Source: VRUE01 sp963702575
GTDB taxonomy: Bacteria > Actinomycetota > Thermoleophilia > Solirubrobacterales > 70-9
Length of the DNA stretch: 64,000 bases
Direction of reading: 5' to 3'
Assembly (NCBI GenBank): GCA_963702575.1
Contig: CAVPCU010000002.1
Coordinates: 744,001-808,000, forward strand
The notes below the pieces were generated by a model. That model worked only from the letters and a program-made list of their open reading frames with translations. It was not told the DNA's origin and made no database searches. A program made the translations under genes and the position numbers. Position 1 is the stretch's first letter. Each line of letters opens with the position of its first letter. Positions 1-8,185 of this stretch are shown piece by piece.

Positions 1-303
1 GTAGCCCGCGGTCGTCGCCGAGGCGGAGAACGGCGCGGTCCCGGCGGCGATGCCGACCACCGGGGCCAGTGGCGCGTCGGCCCTCGCCACGTACAGGTTC
101 CCGGCGGCCTTCTTCCTCAGGTAGAGGGTGTTGGCCGATTTCTTCCTCAGGAAGAGGCCGGTGGCCCTCTTGTTGGTGAGGAAGACCTGGCCTCCCTTCT
201 GCTGGGTTGCGAACGATGGGCTCACGGCGGTCGCGGCGGCCAGTGCCGCCGCGACCGTCACCACCAGCACGGCGCGTGGCCTGGACAGTCTTCTGTTGAG
301 CAA
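1..303 (-). CDS. Secreted repeat-containing protein, N-terminal part (runs off left edge)
   Basis: A minus-strand reading frame stays open from base 303 to the window edge, 101 codons. I chose the TTG at 303 because GGAGGA (308-313) lies four bases upstream; an in-frame ATG at 315 would overlap that site. The protein begins LNRRLSRPRA, followed by a hydrophobic Ala/Val stretch and a probable signal-peptidase site near ATAVSPSFA. After the signal come short degenerate repeats of about ten residues (KRATGLFLRKK, KSANTLYLRKK, KAAGNLY). Basic, Leu/Tyr-rich repeats of this kind occur in secreted proteins of soil actinobacteria, but I know no function. It is divergent from pstS and shares its intergenic region. 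Confidence 0.6.
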   Translation of the reverse strand, partial: MLNRRLSRPRAVLVVTVAAALAAATAVSPSFATQQKGGQVFLTNKRATGLFLRKKSANTLYLRKKAAGNLYVARADAPLAPVVGIAAGTAPFSASATTAGY

Positions 304-335
304 TTGATCCTCCATCTCTCAGGGCCGCCGGGGAG

Positions 336-353
336 CCTTCTTTACTAAGAAGG
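336..353. promoter_or_regulatory. 18-bp palindrome between divergent secreted-protein gene and pstS
   Basis: CCTTCTT-TACT-AAGAAGG is a perfect inverted repeat with 7-base arms and a 4-base spacer. It lies in the AT-richest part of the intergenic region, 33 bases upstream of the minus-strand start and about 85 upstream of pstS. The form fits a dimeric repressor operator or a short hairpin. It does not resemble the direct-repeat PHO box. The regulator is unknown. Confidence 0.4.
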
Positions 354-438
354 TCAATAAAGTACAGAAGCTGGTAGGGTGATGTCGAGTTAGTTGCTCG
401 ACAAAGTCCAATACCCGGCGGGAAAGGACCCCAATCGG

Positions 439-1275
439 ATGAGATACAGATCTATTGCCATTGCGGCGGCTGCCCTCCTGGGGCTCGCGGTGCCGGCGTC
501 AGCCGGCGCTCAGACCCTGATCGGGTCGGGCTCGGTCGCCGCGCAGCCGGTGCTCCAGGCTCTCTTCAGCACCTACACCAAGCAGGTCAACCACAGCGTC
601 CACTTCGTCTACACGGCGGACGGCGGCAACGCCGGGATCAAGGACGTGCAGAACGGGACCAGCCAGTTCGCGGGGCAGGCTCGCACGCCGCTTCCCAGCG
701 ATGCCGGCACGACCTACGTCAAGTTCTACCTCGACGGCCTCTGCATGGACGTCAACAAACAGAACAAGCTGGGCGACGTCAGCATCCAGCAGCTCCACGA
801 CATCTACCGGGGCCTGCTCACCAACTGGAGCCAGGTGCCCGGCTCGGGGCTGGAAACGACGATCGACCCGGTCGGCCGCGACACCAACGGGGGGACCTAC
901 AACTTCTTCCTGCAGGCGGTGCTCAACAACGAACTGCCGGCGTCGAACGTCAACGCGCTGACCGCCGACGGCCTCGTCGTCAACGCGGTCAAGCAGGACC
1001 CCAACGCGATCGGCTACGCCGGGCTCGCCTGGCAGAGCAAGAGCCTGAAGACGCTCAAGGTCAACGGCGTCCCCTGCGAAGCCGGCAAGATCAGCGTCGA
1101 ACCGCTCAAGTACCCGCTCTCGCGCTACATCTTCCTGGTGCTGCCGGGGGACGGGAGCACGAGTCCGCCGGCGCTGCAGAAGTTCATCGATTGGGCGCGG
1201 AGGAGCCCCCTGGCCGGGGAAACGATCCTCAAGGCCGGCGGCGTCCCCGCCTTCAACAAGAAGGCCAAGAAGTAG
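439..1275 (+). CDS. pstS: Phosphate ABC transporter substrate-binding protein PstS
   Basis: Periplasm/wall-side phosphate receptor of the Pst high-affinity importer, about 278 residues. I chose ATG 439 (MRYRSIAIAAAALLGLA) because it opens a signal peptide ending near PASAGA and is preceded by GGAAAGGA at 421-428; a TTG 45 bases upstream would only add a polar leader. The mature start TLIGSGSVAAQPVLQ and the later GRDTNGGTYNFF are typical of the PBP-like phosphate-binding fold. There is no lipobox cysteine, so it may be released or held by the permease. It is shorter than many PstS proteins (320-370 residues). pstC follows after 10 bases. Confidence 0.88.
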   Translation: MRYRSIAIAAAALLGLAVPASAGAQTLIGSGSVAAQPVLQALFSTYTKQVNHSVHFVYTADGGNAGIKDVQNGTSQFAGQARTPLPSDAGTTYVKFYLDGLCMDVNKQNKLGDVSIQQLHDIYRGLLTNWSQVPGSGLETTIDPVGRDTNGGTYNFFLQAVLNNELPASNVNALTADGLVVNAVKQDPNAIGYAGLAWQSKSLKTLKVNGVPCEAGKISVEPLKYPLSRYIFLVLPGDGSTSPPALQKFIDWARRSPLAGETILKAGGVPAFNKKAKK

Positions 1276-1285
1276 CGACCGGACG

Positions 1286-2284
1286 ATGGACGAGGACTAC
1301 CTCCCCGTCGAGTACGGCCCCCGGTGGTCGGACCAGCGCGCCGAGCGGATGCTCGGCGCGCTGGTCTGCGCCGTCGTCGGGCTGCTGCTGGCGCTGATCG
1401 TCACCGTCTTCGTTCGCGCCTGGCCCTCGTTCGCCCACAACGGCCTGGCCTGGTTCGGGGCCGGCGGGAGCGTCGAATCCCAGCTCAACGCGATCTACCT
1501 CTCCGGCCTCAGCGGCGCCCACTACATCTACACCTTCCATGCCTGGCAGCTGATCTGGAGCACGGTCCTGATCGTCGGCGGGGCGGTGGCGATCGCCCTC
1601 TTCTGCGCGCTGTTCGTCTCCGTCTTCATCGTCGAGTTCGCGCCGGAGTGGATGCGCAACGTCCTCCAGCCGGTCGTCCGCTTCCTCGCCAGCGTCCCCT
1701 CGGTGATCTACGGATTGCTCGGGGTGCTGGTGGTCGTCCCCTTCATCGGCAACCACCTCGTCACCGAGTCGCAGAAGGCCTCGGTGGCGGGGGTGATCTC
1801 GCTCAGTGGCTACAGCCTGCTGGCGGCGGTGCTGATCCTCACCATGATGATCGCTCCGCTGATGGTCTCGATCTTCTCCGACGGGCTGCGCTCGGTGCGG
1901 CCCGGCTGGCTCGAGGGCTCGCTGGCGCTCGGCGTCAACCGCTGGCGGACGACCTGGAAGATCGCCGTGCGCAGCGCCCGCCCGGCGATCGTCGCCGGCA
2001 CCGTGCTGGCCGTCGCCCGGGCGCTCGGCGAGGCGGTGATGCTGGCGATGGTCTCCGGCTCGGTCGCCTTCCCCCCGAACCCGGCCGACGGCCTGATCTT
2101 CATCTACGAGCCCTCGCGGCCGCTGGCGCCGACGATCGTCAAGAACATCGACTCGCTGGGATCTGCGCCCGCCAACGCGACCCTGTTCGCGATCGCCGCG
2201 GTGCTGCTCTTCTCGGCCGCGCTGTTTTCGCTCACCGGCTGGGTCGCGAGGCGAGCGATGAGCAAATACGGGGCGACGGCCTGA
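1286..2284 (+). CDS. pstC: Phosphate ABC transporter permease PstC
   Basis: One of the two membrane permeases of the Pst importer, 332 residues. It has a first membrane span near residues 25-50 (ALVCAVVGLLLALIVTVF), a long extracytoplasmic loop, and the binding-protein-dependent transport fold in the C-terminal two thirds. The cytoplasmic coupling segment EGSLALGVNRWRTTWKI contacts PstB, and RALGEAVMLAMV is typical of PstC. The stop overlaps the start of pstA by one base (TGATG), implying translational coupling. Confidence 0.93.
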   Translation: MDEDYLPVEYGPRWSDQRAERMLGALVCAVVGLLLALIVTVFVRAWPSFAHNGLAWFGAGGSVESQLNAIYLSGLSGAHYIYTFHAWQLIWSTVLIVGGAVAIALFCALFVSVFIVEFAPEWMRNVLQPVVRFLASVPSVIYGLLGVLVVVPFIGNHLVTESQKASVAGVISLSGYSLLAAVLILTMMIAPLMVSIFSDGLRSVRPGWLEGSLALGVNRWRTTWKIAVRSARPAIVAGTVLAVARALGEAVMLAMVSGSVAFPPNPADGLIFIYEPSRPLAPTIVKNIDSLGSAPANATLFAIAAVLLFSAALFSLTGWVARRAMSKYGATA

Positions 2285-3201
2285 TGGCAACCTGGCGCCT
2301 GTCCGACCGCATCGGCCTCGCGGTCTGCTGGGCCCTCGGGCTCCTCTTCTGCGCGATCGCCGTGGCGATCGTCGTCTACCTCTTCCTGCAGGGGGTCAAG
2401 TACCTGCGCCCGTCGATGCTGGTGACGCCGGCCTCGGGGGGCTTCACCCAGAGCGAAAGCGGCGGCTTCTCCGACGCCCTGTTCGGGACCCTGATCGTCG
2501 CCGTGATGGGCATCGCGCTGGCCCTCCCGGTGGGCATCGGGATCGCGGTCTGGCTGGTCGAGTACGGCCGCCCGACCTCGCTCGCGCGGATCGCCGAATC
2601 GACGATCGAGGCGATCGCCGGCATCCCCTCGATCGTCCTCGCCCTGTTCGGCACCGTGATCTTCTCCAGCACCGCGCTCGGATTCCTCAGCCGCACCTCC
2701 GAAGGCGTCGTCTTCGGCCGTTCCTTCTTCGCCGCGGGGGCGATGCTCTCGCTGGTCGCCCTGCCGCTGGTGGTCGCCAGCACCCGCGAGGGCCTGAACG
2801 CCATCCCGCAGCACGTCCGCGAGGCCTCCTACGCGGTCGGCAAGACGAAGATCGCGACGACGCGGAGGATCCTGCTGCCGACCGCCCGCCCCCAGGTGGC
2901 GACCGGGGCGATGCTCGGCCTCGGGCGGATCATCGGCGACACGGCGATCATCGTCGTCCTGCTCGGGGCGACGCAGAACTTCGCCCCGGTCGAAGGCGCT
3001 CCCTTCCCGCTCAACTACCTGCGCGGCGCCGGCACGACCCTGACCAACTTCGTCTACGAGGCCTCGCCGACCGGCAACCTCAATCAGCCGCAGAAGGCCT
3101 ACGCGGCGGCCTTCGTCCTGCTGCTGATGGTGCTGGCGCTGAACGCCGCCGTCGACGTCGTCCATCGCCGCGCGAGAAAGGTGGGAACGTGGAGTTCGTA
3201 A
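2284..3201 (+). CDS. pstA: Phosphate ABC transporter permease PstA
   Basis: Second permease of the Pst complex, 305 residues from ATG 2284. A longer open frame exists upstream but only overlaps pstC, so the coupled ATG is preferred. The protein starts MATWRLSDRIGLA, has an early membrane span, a cluster of spans from about residue 70, and the coupling loop EASYAVGKTKIATTRRILLP followed by GLGRIIGDTAIIVVLLG, typical of PstA. Its 3' end overlaps pstB by 13 bases. Confidence 0.93.
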   Translation: MATWRLSDRIGLAVCWALGLLFCAIAVAIVVYLFLQGVKYLRPSMLVTPASGGFTQSESGGFSDALFGTLIVAVMGIALALPVGIGIAVWLVEYGRPTSLARIAESTIEAIAGIPSIVLALFGTVIFSSTALGFLSRTSEGVVFGRSFFAAGAMLSLVALPLVVASTREGLNAIPQHVREASYAVGKTKIATTRRILLPTARPQVATGAMLGLGRIIGDTAIIVVLLGATQNFAPVEGAPFPLNYLRGAGTTLTNFVYEASPTGNLNQPQKAYAAAFVLLLMVLALNAAVDVVHRRARKVGTWSS

Positions 3202-4073
3202 AGCCGCCCCCGCCGCCGGTCCGGCGGCTCGAGCTGGAGGACCCGCCGGCCGCCCGCGAAGCGGCGCCCCAGAACGGCTTCACCGCCGCGAGGCGCTCGA
3301 TCGGGGCGCCCCAGTTCTCGATTCGCCGCATGGAGGTGGACGACCTCTCGGTCTCCTACGCCACTCGCGAAGCGGTCAAATCGGTCTCGCTGCCGGTCCG
3401 CCAGGGTGAGGTGCTGGCGATGATCGGGCCCTCGGGCTGCGGCAAGACGACGCTGCTGCGCTCGCTCAACCGGCTCACCGAGCTGACCCGCACGGCGCGG
3501 CTGAGCGGCCGCGTCCTGCTGGACGACGTCGACATCGCCCTGATCGAGCCGACCCTGCTGCGGCGGCGGGTGACGATGGTCTTCCAGCAGCCCAACCCGT
3601 TTCCGATGAGCGTCTTCGACAACATCGCCTACGTCCTGCGCGAGCAGGGTTCGCGGCGTCGCCGCAAGAAGGCGCTCGAGCCCCAGGTCCACAGCGCGCT
3701 CGATCGCGCCGGCCTGTTCGAGGAGGTCAAGGACAACCTCGACCATCCCGCGCTGAAGCTCTCCGGCGGCCAGCAGCAGCGGCTCTGCATCGCCCGGGCA
3801 TTGGCGGCCGAGCCCGAGGTGCTGCTGCTCGACGAGCCCTGTTCGGCGCTCGACCCGCAGTCGACCCAGGTGATCGAGGACCTGATCGTGAAGCTGCGCG
3901 ACGACGTCGCGGTCGTGATCGTCACCCACAACCTCCAGCAGGCCTACCGGGTCGCCGACCACGTCGCCTTCATGTACCTGGGCGAGCTGGTCGAGTACAA
4001 CAGCGCGACGGCGCTCTTCGGCTCGCCTCGCGAGCAGCGGACGCAGGAGTACGTGAGCGGTGCGTTCGGCTAG
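3189..4073 (+). CDS. pstB: Phosphate ABC transporter ATPase PstB
   Basis: ATP-hydrolysing subunit of the Pst importer, 294 residues from GTG 3189, preceded by AAAGGTGG. Walker A is GPSGCGKTT, the signature is LSGGQQQR, Walker B is VLLLDEPCSALDP, and the switch histidine lies in IVTHNL. The PstB hallmark FQQPNPFPMSV is present. About 40 residues of Pro-rich sequence precede the domain, so an internal start near MEVDDLSVSYATREA is possible. No phoU follows, although it usually does in Pst operons. Confidence 0.93.
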   Translation: MEFVKPPPPPVRRLELEDPPAAREAAPQNGFTAARRSIGAPQFSIRRMEVDDLSVSYATREAVKSVSLPVRQGEVLAMIGPSGCGKTTLLRSLNRLTELTRTARLSGRVLLDDVDIALIEPTLLRRRVTMVFQQPNPFPMSVFDNIAYVLREQGSRRRRKKALEPQVHSALDRAGLFEEVKDNLDHPALKLSGGQQQRLCIARALAAEPEVLLLDEPCSALDPQSTQVIEDLIVKLRDDVAVVIVTHNLQQAYRVADHVAFMYLGELVEYNSATALFGSPREQRTQEYVSGAFG

Positions 4074-4260
4074 GCGCCCTCAGGTCGTCCGCCTGGCGCC
4101 GCTCGCGCTTTGCGCGCTGCTCCTCCTCGGGGCAGCCGGCGGCTGCGCGACCACGCAGGAGACCGCGGCGAGGAAGCAGGCGGAATCCAAACGCATCCTC
4201 GAAGCGCGCGACCACAGCCAGCGGCACCCCCATGCCAATCGATCGAGGAGCGGACGATGA
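4060..4260 (+). CDS. Small putative lipoprotein in the pst operon
   Basis: A 66-residue protein from GTG 4060, overlapping the end of pstB, with GGAG about ten bases upstream. It has a basic N-terminus, a hydrophobic run LAPLALCALLLLGAAGGC and a lipobox-like LGAAGGC, leaving a charged tail of about 35 residues. It overlaps the next gene by ATGA. I do not recognise a family; the reading rests on the lipobox and the coupling at both ends. It may be a minor membrane partner of the importer. Confidence 0.6.
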   Translation: MRSARRPQVVRLAPLALCALLLLGAAGGCATTQETAARKQAESKRILEARDHSQRHPHANRSRSGR

Positions 4261-4901
4261 CGACCCAAAGCCAGTACGAGCCCTGCGAGGAGTGCGGCGC
4301 GCCGCTCACCCCCCAGCAGCGCTACTGCGTCCACTGCGCGGCGCGGCGTGGCAACGGCGCCAACCCGTCGTCCCGTTACTTCGCCGCGATGAGCAAACGC
4401 GCCCGGCGCCCGCCCGCCCGCGTGCAGGCCAGGGCCTCCGGCAGCAGGGCGGCCGCGGTCGGCTTCTTCGCCCTGCTGCCGATCGCGGTCGCGATCGGGG
4501 TCGTCGTCGGCCGCACCGGCTCGGGCGAAGACAACAGCGCCGTGGTGCAGGCGCTGCGCGAACAGAACGCTGCCCTGGCCAACTCCGGCTCCGCCCCGGC
4601 GGGGACGGCGGTTGCGAGCGGGCCTAAATCGAAGAGCGCCGCCAAGGGGGCGAAGAAGGTGGCCGCTAAGAGCGGCGGCAAGGTCATCGCCCACACCTCC
4701 AACGGGACCGTCCACCAGGTCGTCGGCTTCAAGCCGTCCAAGCAGCAGACCGAAGAAGACACGCAGATCGTCGCAAGCAGCCCCGAACAGACCGGGTCGA
4801 ACTACGTCAAGGCGCAGCAGGGCCTGCCCGACGTGATCGTCGTCGGGGGCAGCTCCGGCTCGGCCCCCGCCGCGTCGGGTGGCGGCAAGGGGGAACCATG
4901 A
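4257..4901 (+). CDS. Zinc-ribbon single-pass membrane protein, pst operon
   Basis: A 214-residue protein starting MTTQSQYEPCEECGAPL. An N-terminal treble-clef zinc ribbon (CEECG at about 10-14 and CVHCA at about 24-28) is followed by a basic linker, one membrane span near residues 63-82 (AAAVGFFALLPIAVAIGVVV) and a low-complexity Lys/Ser/Gly/Ala outer segment ending in SGGGKGEP. The layout suggests a cytoplasmic zinc domain joined to a wall-side tail. It overlaps its neighbours by ATGA on both sides. Function is unknown. Confidence 0.75.
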   Translation: MTTQSQYEPCEECGAPLTPQQRYCVHCAARRGNGANPSSRYFAAMSKRARRPPARVQARASGSRAAAVGFFALLPIAVAIGVVVGRTGSGEDNSAVVQALREQNAALANSGSAPAGTAVASGPKSKSAAKGAKKVAAKSGGKVIAHTSNGTVHQVVGFKPSKQQTEEDTQIVASSPEQTGSNYVKAQQGLPDVIVVGGSSGSAPAASGGGKGEP

Positions 4902-5116
4902 CCGACGACGTGCGCGCCCAGCGGGACCGGCTGCTGGAGAAGTTCACGATCATGCAGGCCGACCTCGGCGGCGCCTTCTACGAGATGGCGATCCGCGATC
5001 ACGTCCGCCTCGACGTCCTCACCCGCAAGGCGGCTGAGCTGCAGCGCGTCGACGCCGAGCTGCACGAGGCCGAGCGGATGCTGGCGATGCTGGCCCCGGA
5101 GGAGGCGGGCGAGTGA
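4898..5116 (+). CDS. Small coiled-coil protein, pst operon
   Basis: A 72-residue acidic, helical protein (MTDDVRAQRDRLLEKF) with heptad-like Leu spacing in the second half (LTRKAAELQRVDAELHEAER). It has no signal peptide or cysteine. Its start overlaps the preceding stop by ATGA and its stop overlaps the next GTG, so it is translated as part of the pst block. The family is unknown; its size and coiled coil suggest an adaptor between the zinc-ribbon and phosphoesterase-like proteins. Confidence 0.65.
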   Translation: MTDDVRAQRDRLLEKFTIMQADLGGAFYEMAIRDHVRLDVLTRKAAELQRVDAELHEAERMLAMLAPEEAGE

Positions 5117-6476
5117 AGGGGGCCCTCTCCAAGCGGGTCGACAAGGCGGTCGCCGCGGCCGCGTCCCTGACCGGCAAGCGCTTCGGCCTGCTGGTCGCAT
5201 CCTCGCTGGTCGCCACCTCGGCGATCGTCGCCGGGGCGATGACGGGGACCGGCGACGCCGGCGCCCTCGCGGCACTGGTCGGGCGCAAGCTGCCGATCGC
5301 GCGCGCGCCGGTGAGCGCGGCTCCCGCCGTGCCCTCGGGCGGGGGGAAAGCGCGCCGTCTCCGCGCCCGGCAGCCGCGGCCGCTCCCTCTCCCGAACCGC
5401 AGCCGGCGCCCGCTCCCTCGCCGGCCCCTGCCGCCGCTCCCAGCGGGGACTCGGAAGGGTCGCCGAGCGAAGCCGCGCCGCCGGCGGAACCGACGCCCGA
5501 ACCGGGCCGCGTCGGCCACCTATTCGTGATCTCGCTCTCCAGCCCGGGCTATGAAGCGGCCTTCGGCGGCGAATCGAAGATGCCCTATCTGGCGGCGACC
5601 CTGCGGCCGCAGGGCGAGCTGCTCTCCAACTACTCGCTGCTCGACCAGGCGGCCCTGCCGAACGGGGTCGCGGCGATCTCCGGACAGCCGCCCAACTCGG
5701 CGACGAAGGCCGGTTGCGCGAACTACGACGAGTTCCCCGCCGGCGCGGCGCTCGACCGGCGTGGGGTCGTCCCCGGCGCCGGTTGCGTGTACCCGGTCGA
5801 AGTCCTGACCGTGGCCGATCAGCTGACCAGCGCCCGCCTGCGCTGGGGCGCCTACGCCGACGGGATGGTGGACGCGACCGGGAAGTCGCAGAACTGCGTC
5901 CACCCCGAACCGCCGACGCCCGAATCGCCCGTGCCAGGGGGCTACGCGGCGACCCAGAACCCCTTCGTCTACTTCCACTCGTTGCTCGACCTGGGCGCCT
6001 GCGGCAGCGGCGATCTGCCCCTCAGCGCGCTCGCGCCCGCTCTGCGCAAGGCCGACTCGACGCCGAACCTGGTCTACGTCGCGCCCGACCCGTGCGACGC
6101 CGGCGTGCCCGGGCAGTGCCCGCCGGGAGCGGTCGAAGGGCCGGCCAGCGCGAACGCGTTCCTCGAACAGTGGGTCCCGCAGATCCTCGCCTCGCCGGCG
6201 TTCGAGAAGGACGGCGTCCTGGTCGTGACCTTCGGCTCGGCCGACCCGCCGCCCGCCGAACCCGCCCCGGCCCCGGCGCAGGACCCGCTGCACGTCGGCG
6301 CGCTCGTGATCTCGCAGTTCGCGACCGCCGGGGCCACCGACGCGGGCCCCTACGATCCCTACTCGCTGCTGCGCTCGACCGAGGACCTGTTCGCGCTCGA
6401 ACACCTGGGCCTGGCCGCGCCGGCGAAGGTGAAGTCCTTTGCGCCCGGCCTGCTCGGCGAAGCTGGTGGGGATTAG
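5113..6476 (+). CDS. Membrane-anchored phosphoesterase-like protein, frameshifted at a G6 run
   Basis: Two overlapping frames form one gene. From GTG 5113 there is a basic N-terminus, a membrane span (LLVASSLVATSAIVAGAM) and a short linker. At GGGGGG (5341-5346) the frame must move back one base, after which a Pro/Ala linker leads into a globular domain from about 5515 to 6476. The domain (SLLDQAALPNGVAAISG, TPNLVYVAPDPCDAG, VVTFGSADPP) follows the PF04185-type phosphoesterase/acid phosphatase pattern of the alkaline phosphatase superfamily. Metal-binding positions usually Asp, His or Glu appear replaced, so it may be inactive. It closes the phosphate block, consistent with a cell-surface phosphate role. 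Confidence 0.7.
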
Positions 6477-6500
6477 GCAGCCTCGGTGATCGGCCCGACG

Positions 6501-6956
6501 ATGCAGCTCACGGCCAAGGTCGATTACGCGATCCGGGCGATGGTCGAGCTTGCCGCGGCGGGCGAGGGGCCGGTCAAGGGGGAAGCGATCGCCTTGGCCC
6601 AGCGCGTCCCCCTGCGGTTCCTGGAGAACATCCTGCTGGAGCTGCGGCACGCCAGGCTGGTGCGCAGCCAGCGCGGCGCCGAGGGCGGCTACCGGCTGGC
6701 GCGGCCGGCCGAGACGATCACGCTGGCGGACGTCATCCGCACGGTCGAGGGCCCGATCGCGAGCGTCCGCTCGGAGCGGCCCGACGAGCTCTCCTACTTC
6801 GGGACCGCGGCTCCGCTGCGCGACGTGTGGGTCGCGCTTCGTGCCAACATGCGGGCCGTGCTCGAGTCGGTGACCCTGGCGGACGTCGCCAACGACGCGC
6901 TTCCGGTGGAAGTGGTCCGGCTGATCGAGCAGCCCGACGTGTGGGAGCCGCACTGA
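6501..6956 (+). CDS. Rrf2-family transcriptional regulator, no cysteines
   Basis: A winged-helix regulator of 151 residues. I prefer ATG 6501 (MQLTAKVDYAIRAMVELA), where Rrf2 proteins usually begin, over a GTG 15 bases upstream. The recognition region is VPLRFLENILLELRHARLV followed by the wing SQRGAEGGYRLAR. IscR and NsrR bind Fe-S clusters through three cysteines; this protein has no cysteine, so it must respond to something else or act through partners. It lies just upstream of the chromate-type transporter. Confidence 0.85.
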   Translation: MQLTAKVDYAIRAMVELAAAGEGPVKGEAIALAQRVPLRFLENILLELRHARLVRSQRGAEGGYRLARPAETITLADVIRTVEGPIASVRSERPDELSYFGTAAPLRDVWVALRANMRAVLESVTLADVANDALPVEVVRLIEQPDVWEPH

Positions 6957-6969
6957 CCGTGGGCTGGTC

Positions 6970-8184
6970 CTGACCGGACGCTCCGGGACGGCCTCCGGGC
7001 CCTCGCTCGCGACGATCCTGCGGGAGTGGGGGAGGATCGGGTGCATCGGCTTCGGCGGTCCGCCGGCTCACATCGCGTTGTTTCGCGAGCTCTGCGTCGA
7101 TCGCAACGAGTGGCTCAGCGACGAGCAGTTCGAGGACGCGATCGCGGCCACCAACCTGCTGCCGGGGCCGGGCTCGACCCAGCTCTCGATCTTCTGCGCC
7201 TGGCGGCTGCGAGGGGTGGTGGGGGCGCTGGCCGGTGGCGCCGGCTTCATCCTCCCGGGGCTGGTGGCGATCATCGGCCTGGCGGTCTTATTCCTCGCCT
7301 CGGCGCCGCCGGACTGGGTGATCGGCGCCGGTGCCGGAGCGGGCGCCGCCGTCGCCGCGGTCGCGCTGCGGGCCGGCTTCGGCCTGCTGCCGGCGAGCTG
7401 GGAGCGGGCACGCGACACCCACCCGCTGCGCTGGGCGCTCTACGGCCTCGCCGGCCTTGTCGCGACGGCTCTGGTCGGCGCCTGGCTCGTCCTCGTCCTG
7501 ATCACCTGCGGCCTGCTCGAGCTGGCGATTCGCCGGCCGGGTGCCGCCCGCGCAGTGGCAGGCGGCTGGGCGCTGCCGCTGCCATGGCGCCTTTCTGGTC
7601 TATATGACAAGAAAAGCGCCATAGCGGCTCTTGGTGTCGCGGCGAGCGGCGGCATCGGCGCCCTCGCCTGGGTCGCCTTCAAGGTCGGCGCCCTCTCCTA
7701 CGGCGGCGGCTTCGTGATCGTGCCGCTGATGCAGGCGGATGCCGTCAACCATTACCACTGGATGACCAACGGCCAGTTCCTCAACGCCGTCGCCCTCGGC
7801 CAGGTCACGCCGGGTCCGGTGGTCCACACCGTCGCCGTCGTCGGCTACGCCGCCGCCGGGGTCTGGGGCGCGTTGCTCGCCTCGGCGGTCGCCTTCGCCC
7901 CCTCGTTCTCCTTCGTCCTGCTCGGCGCCGAGCGCTTCGACCGCCTCCGCGCCGACCTCCGCGCCCGTGCCTTCCTCGACGGCGCCGGCCCGGCCGCGAT
8001 CGGCGCGATCGTCGGCTCCGCCATCCCCCTGGCCCTGGCGCTGAGCGAGACCTGGCAGGCGGCGGTCCTCGCCGCCGCCGCGATCGCCCTGCTGGCCCTG
8101 CGCCGCAGCGTCGTCCTGACCCTCCTCGCCGCCGGCCTGATCGGCGTCGCCGTCGCCCTAGCCGGCGCCCCCCTCCCGGCTTAG
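6970..8184 (+). CDS. chrA: Chromate transporter, long two-domain CHR family
   Basis: Inner-membrane anion transporter with two homologous CHR halves, about 404 residues. Homology clearly begins before the first ATG/GTG/TTG in frame (TTG 7078): REWGRIGCIGFGGPPAH is the conserved opening of the first half. The likeliest start is therefore CTG 6970, or a start lost to sequence error. Half one carries TNLLPGPGSTQL, half two SYGGGFVIVPLM and ALGQVTPGPVV. The linker coincides with an inverted repeat (7584-7622). The family exports chromate or sulfate-like anions; the substrate here is not proven. Confidence 0.82.
   Translation: MTGRSGTASGPSLATILREWGRIGCIGFGGPPAHIALFRELCVDRNEWLSDEQFEDAIAATNLLPGPGSTQLSIFCAWRLRGVVGALAGGAGFILPGLVAIIGLAVLFLASAPPDWVIGAGAGAGAAVAAVALRAGFGLLPASWERARDTHPLRWALYGLAGLVATALVGAWLVLVLITCGLLELAIRRPGAARAVAGGWALPLPWRLSGLYDKKSAIAALGVAASGGIGALAWVAFKVGALSYGGGFVIVPLMQADAVNHYHWMTNGQFLNAVALGQVTPGPVVHTVAVVGYAAAGVWGALLASAVAFAPSFSFVLLGAERFDRLRADLRARAFLDGAGPAAIGAIVGSAIPLALALSETWQAAVLAAAAIALLALRRSVVLTLLAAGLIGVAVALAGAPLPA
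7584..7622. repeat. 13-bp inverted repeat inside the chrA interdomain linker
   Basis: Arms 7584-7596 and 7610-7622 (ATGGCGCCTTTCT and AGAAAAGCGCCAT) match in 12 of 13 positions around a 13-base AT-rich centre. The segment is in frame and encodes part of the linker, LSGLYDKKSAIA. It stands out from its GC-rich surroundings and may be an in-frame palindromic insertion. Confidence 0.45.
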
Positions 8185-8185
8185 C

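Noticed and set aside
354..438. A PHO box upstream of pstS
   Set aside because: No direct repeats of the GTTCACC type; only an unrelated palindrome is seen.
2376..3165. Minus-strand frames opposite pstA
   Set aside because: No start signal, no recognisable fold, and they overlap a fully supported gene.
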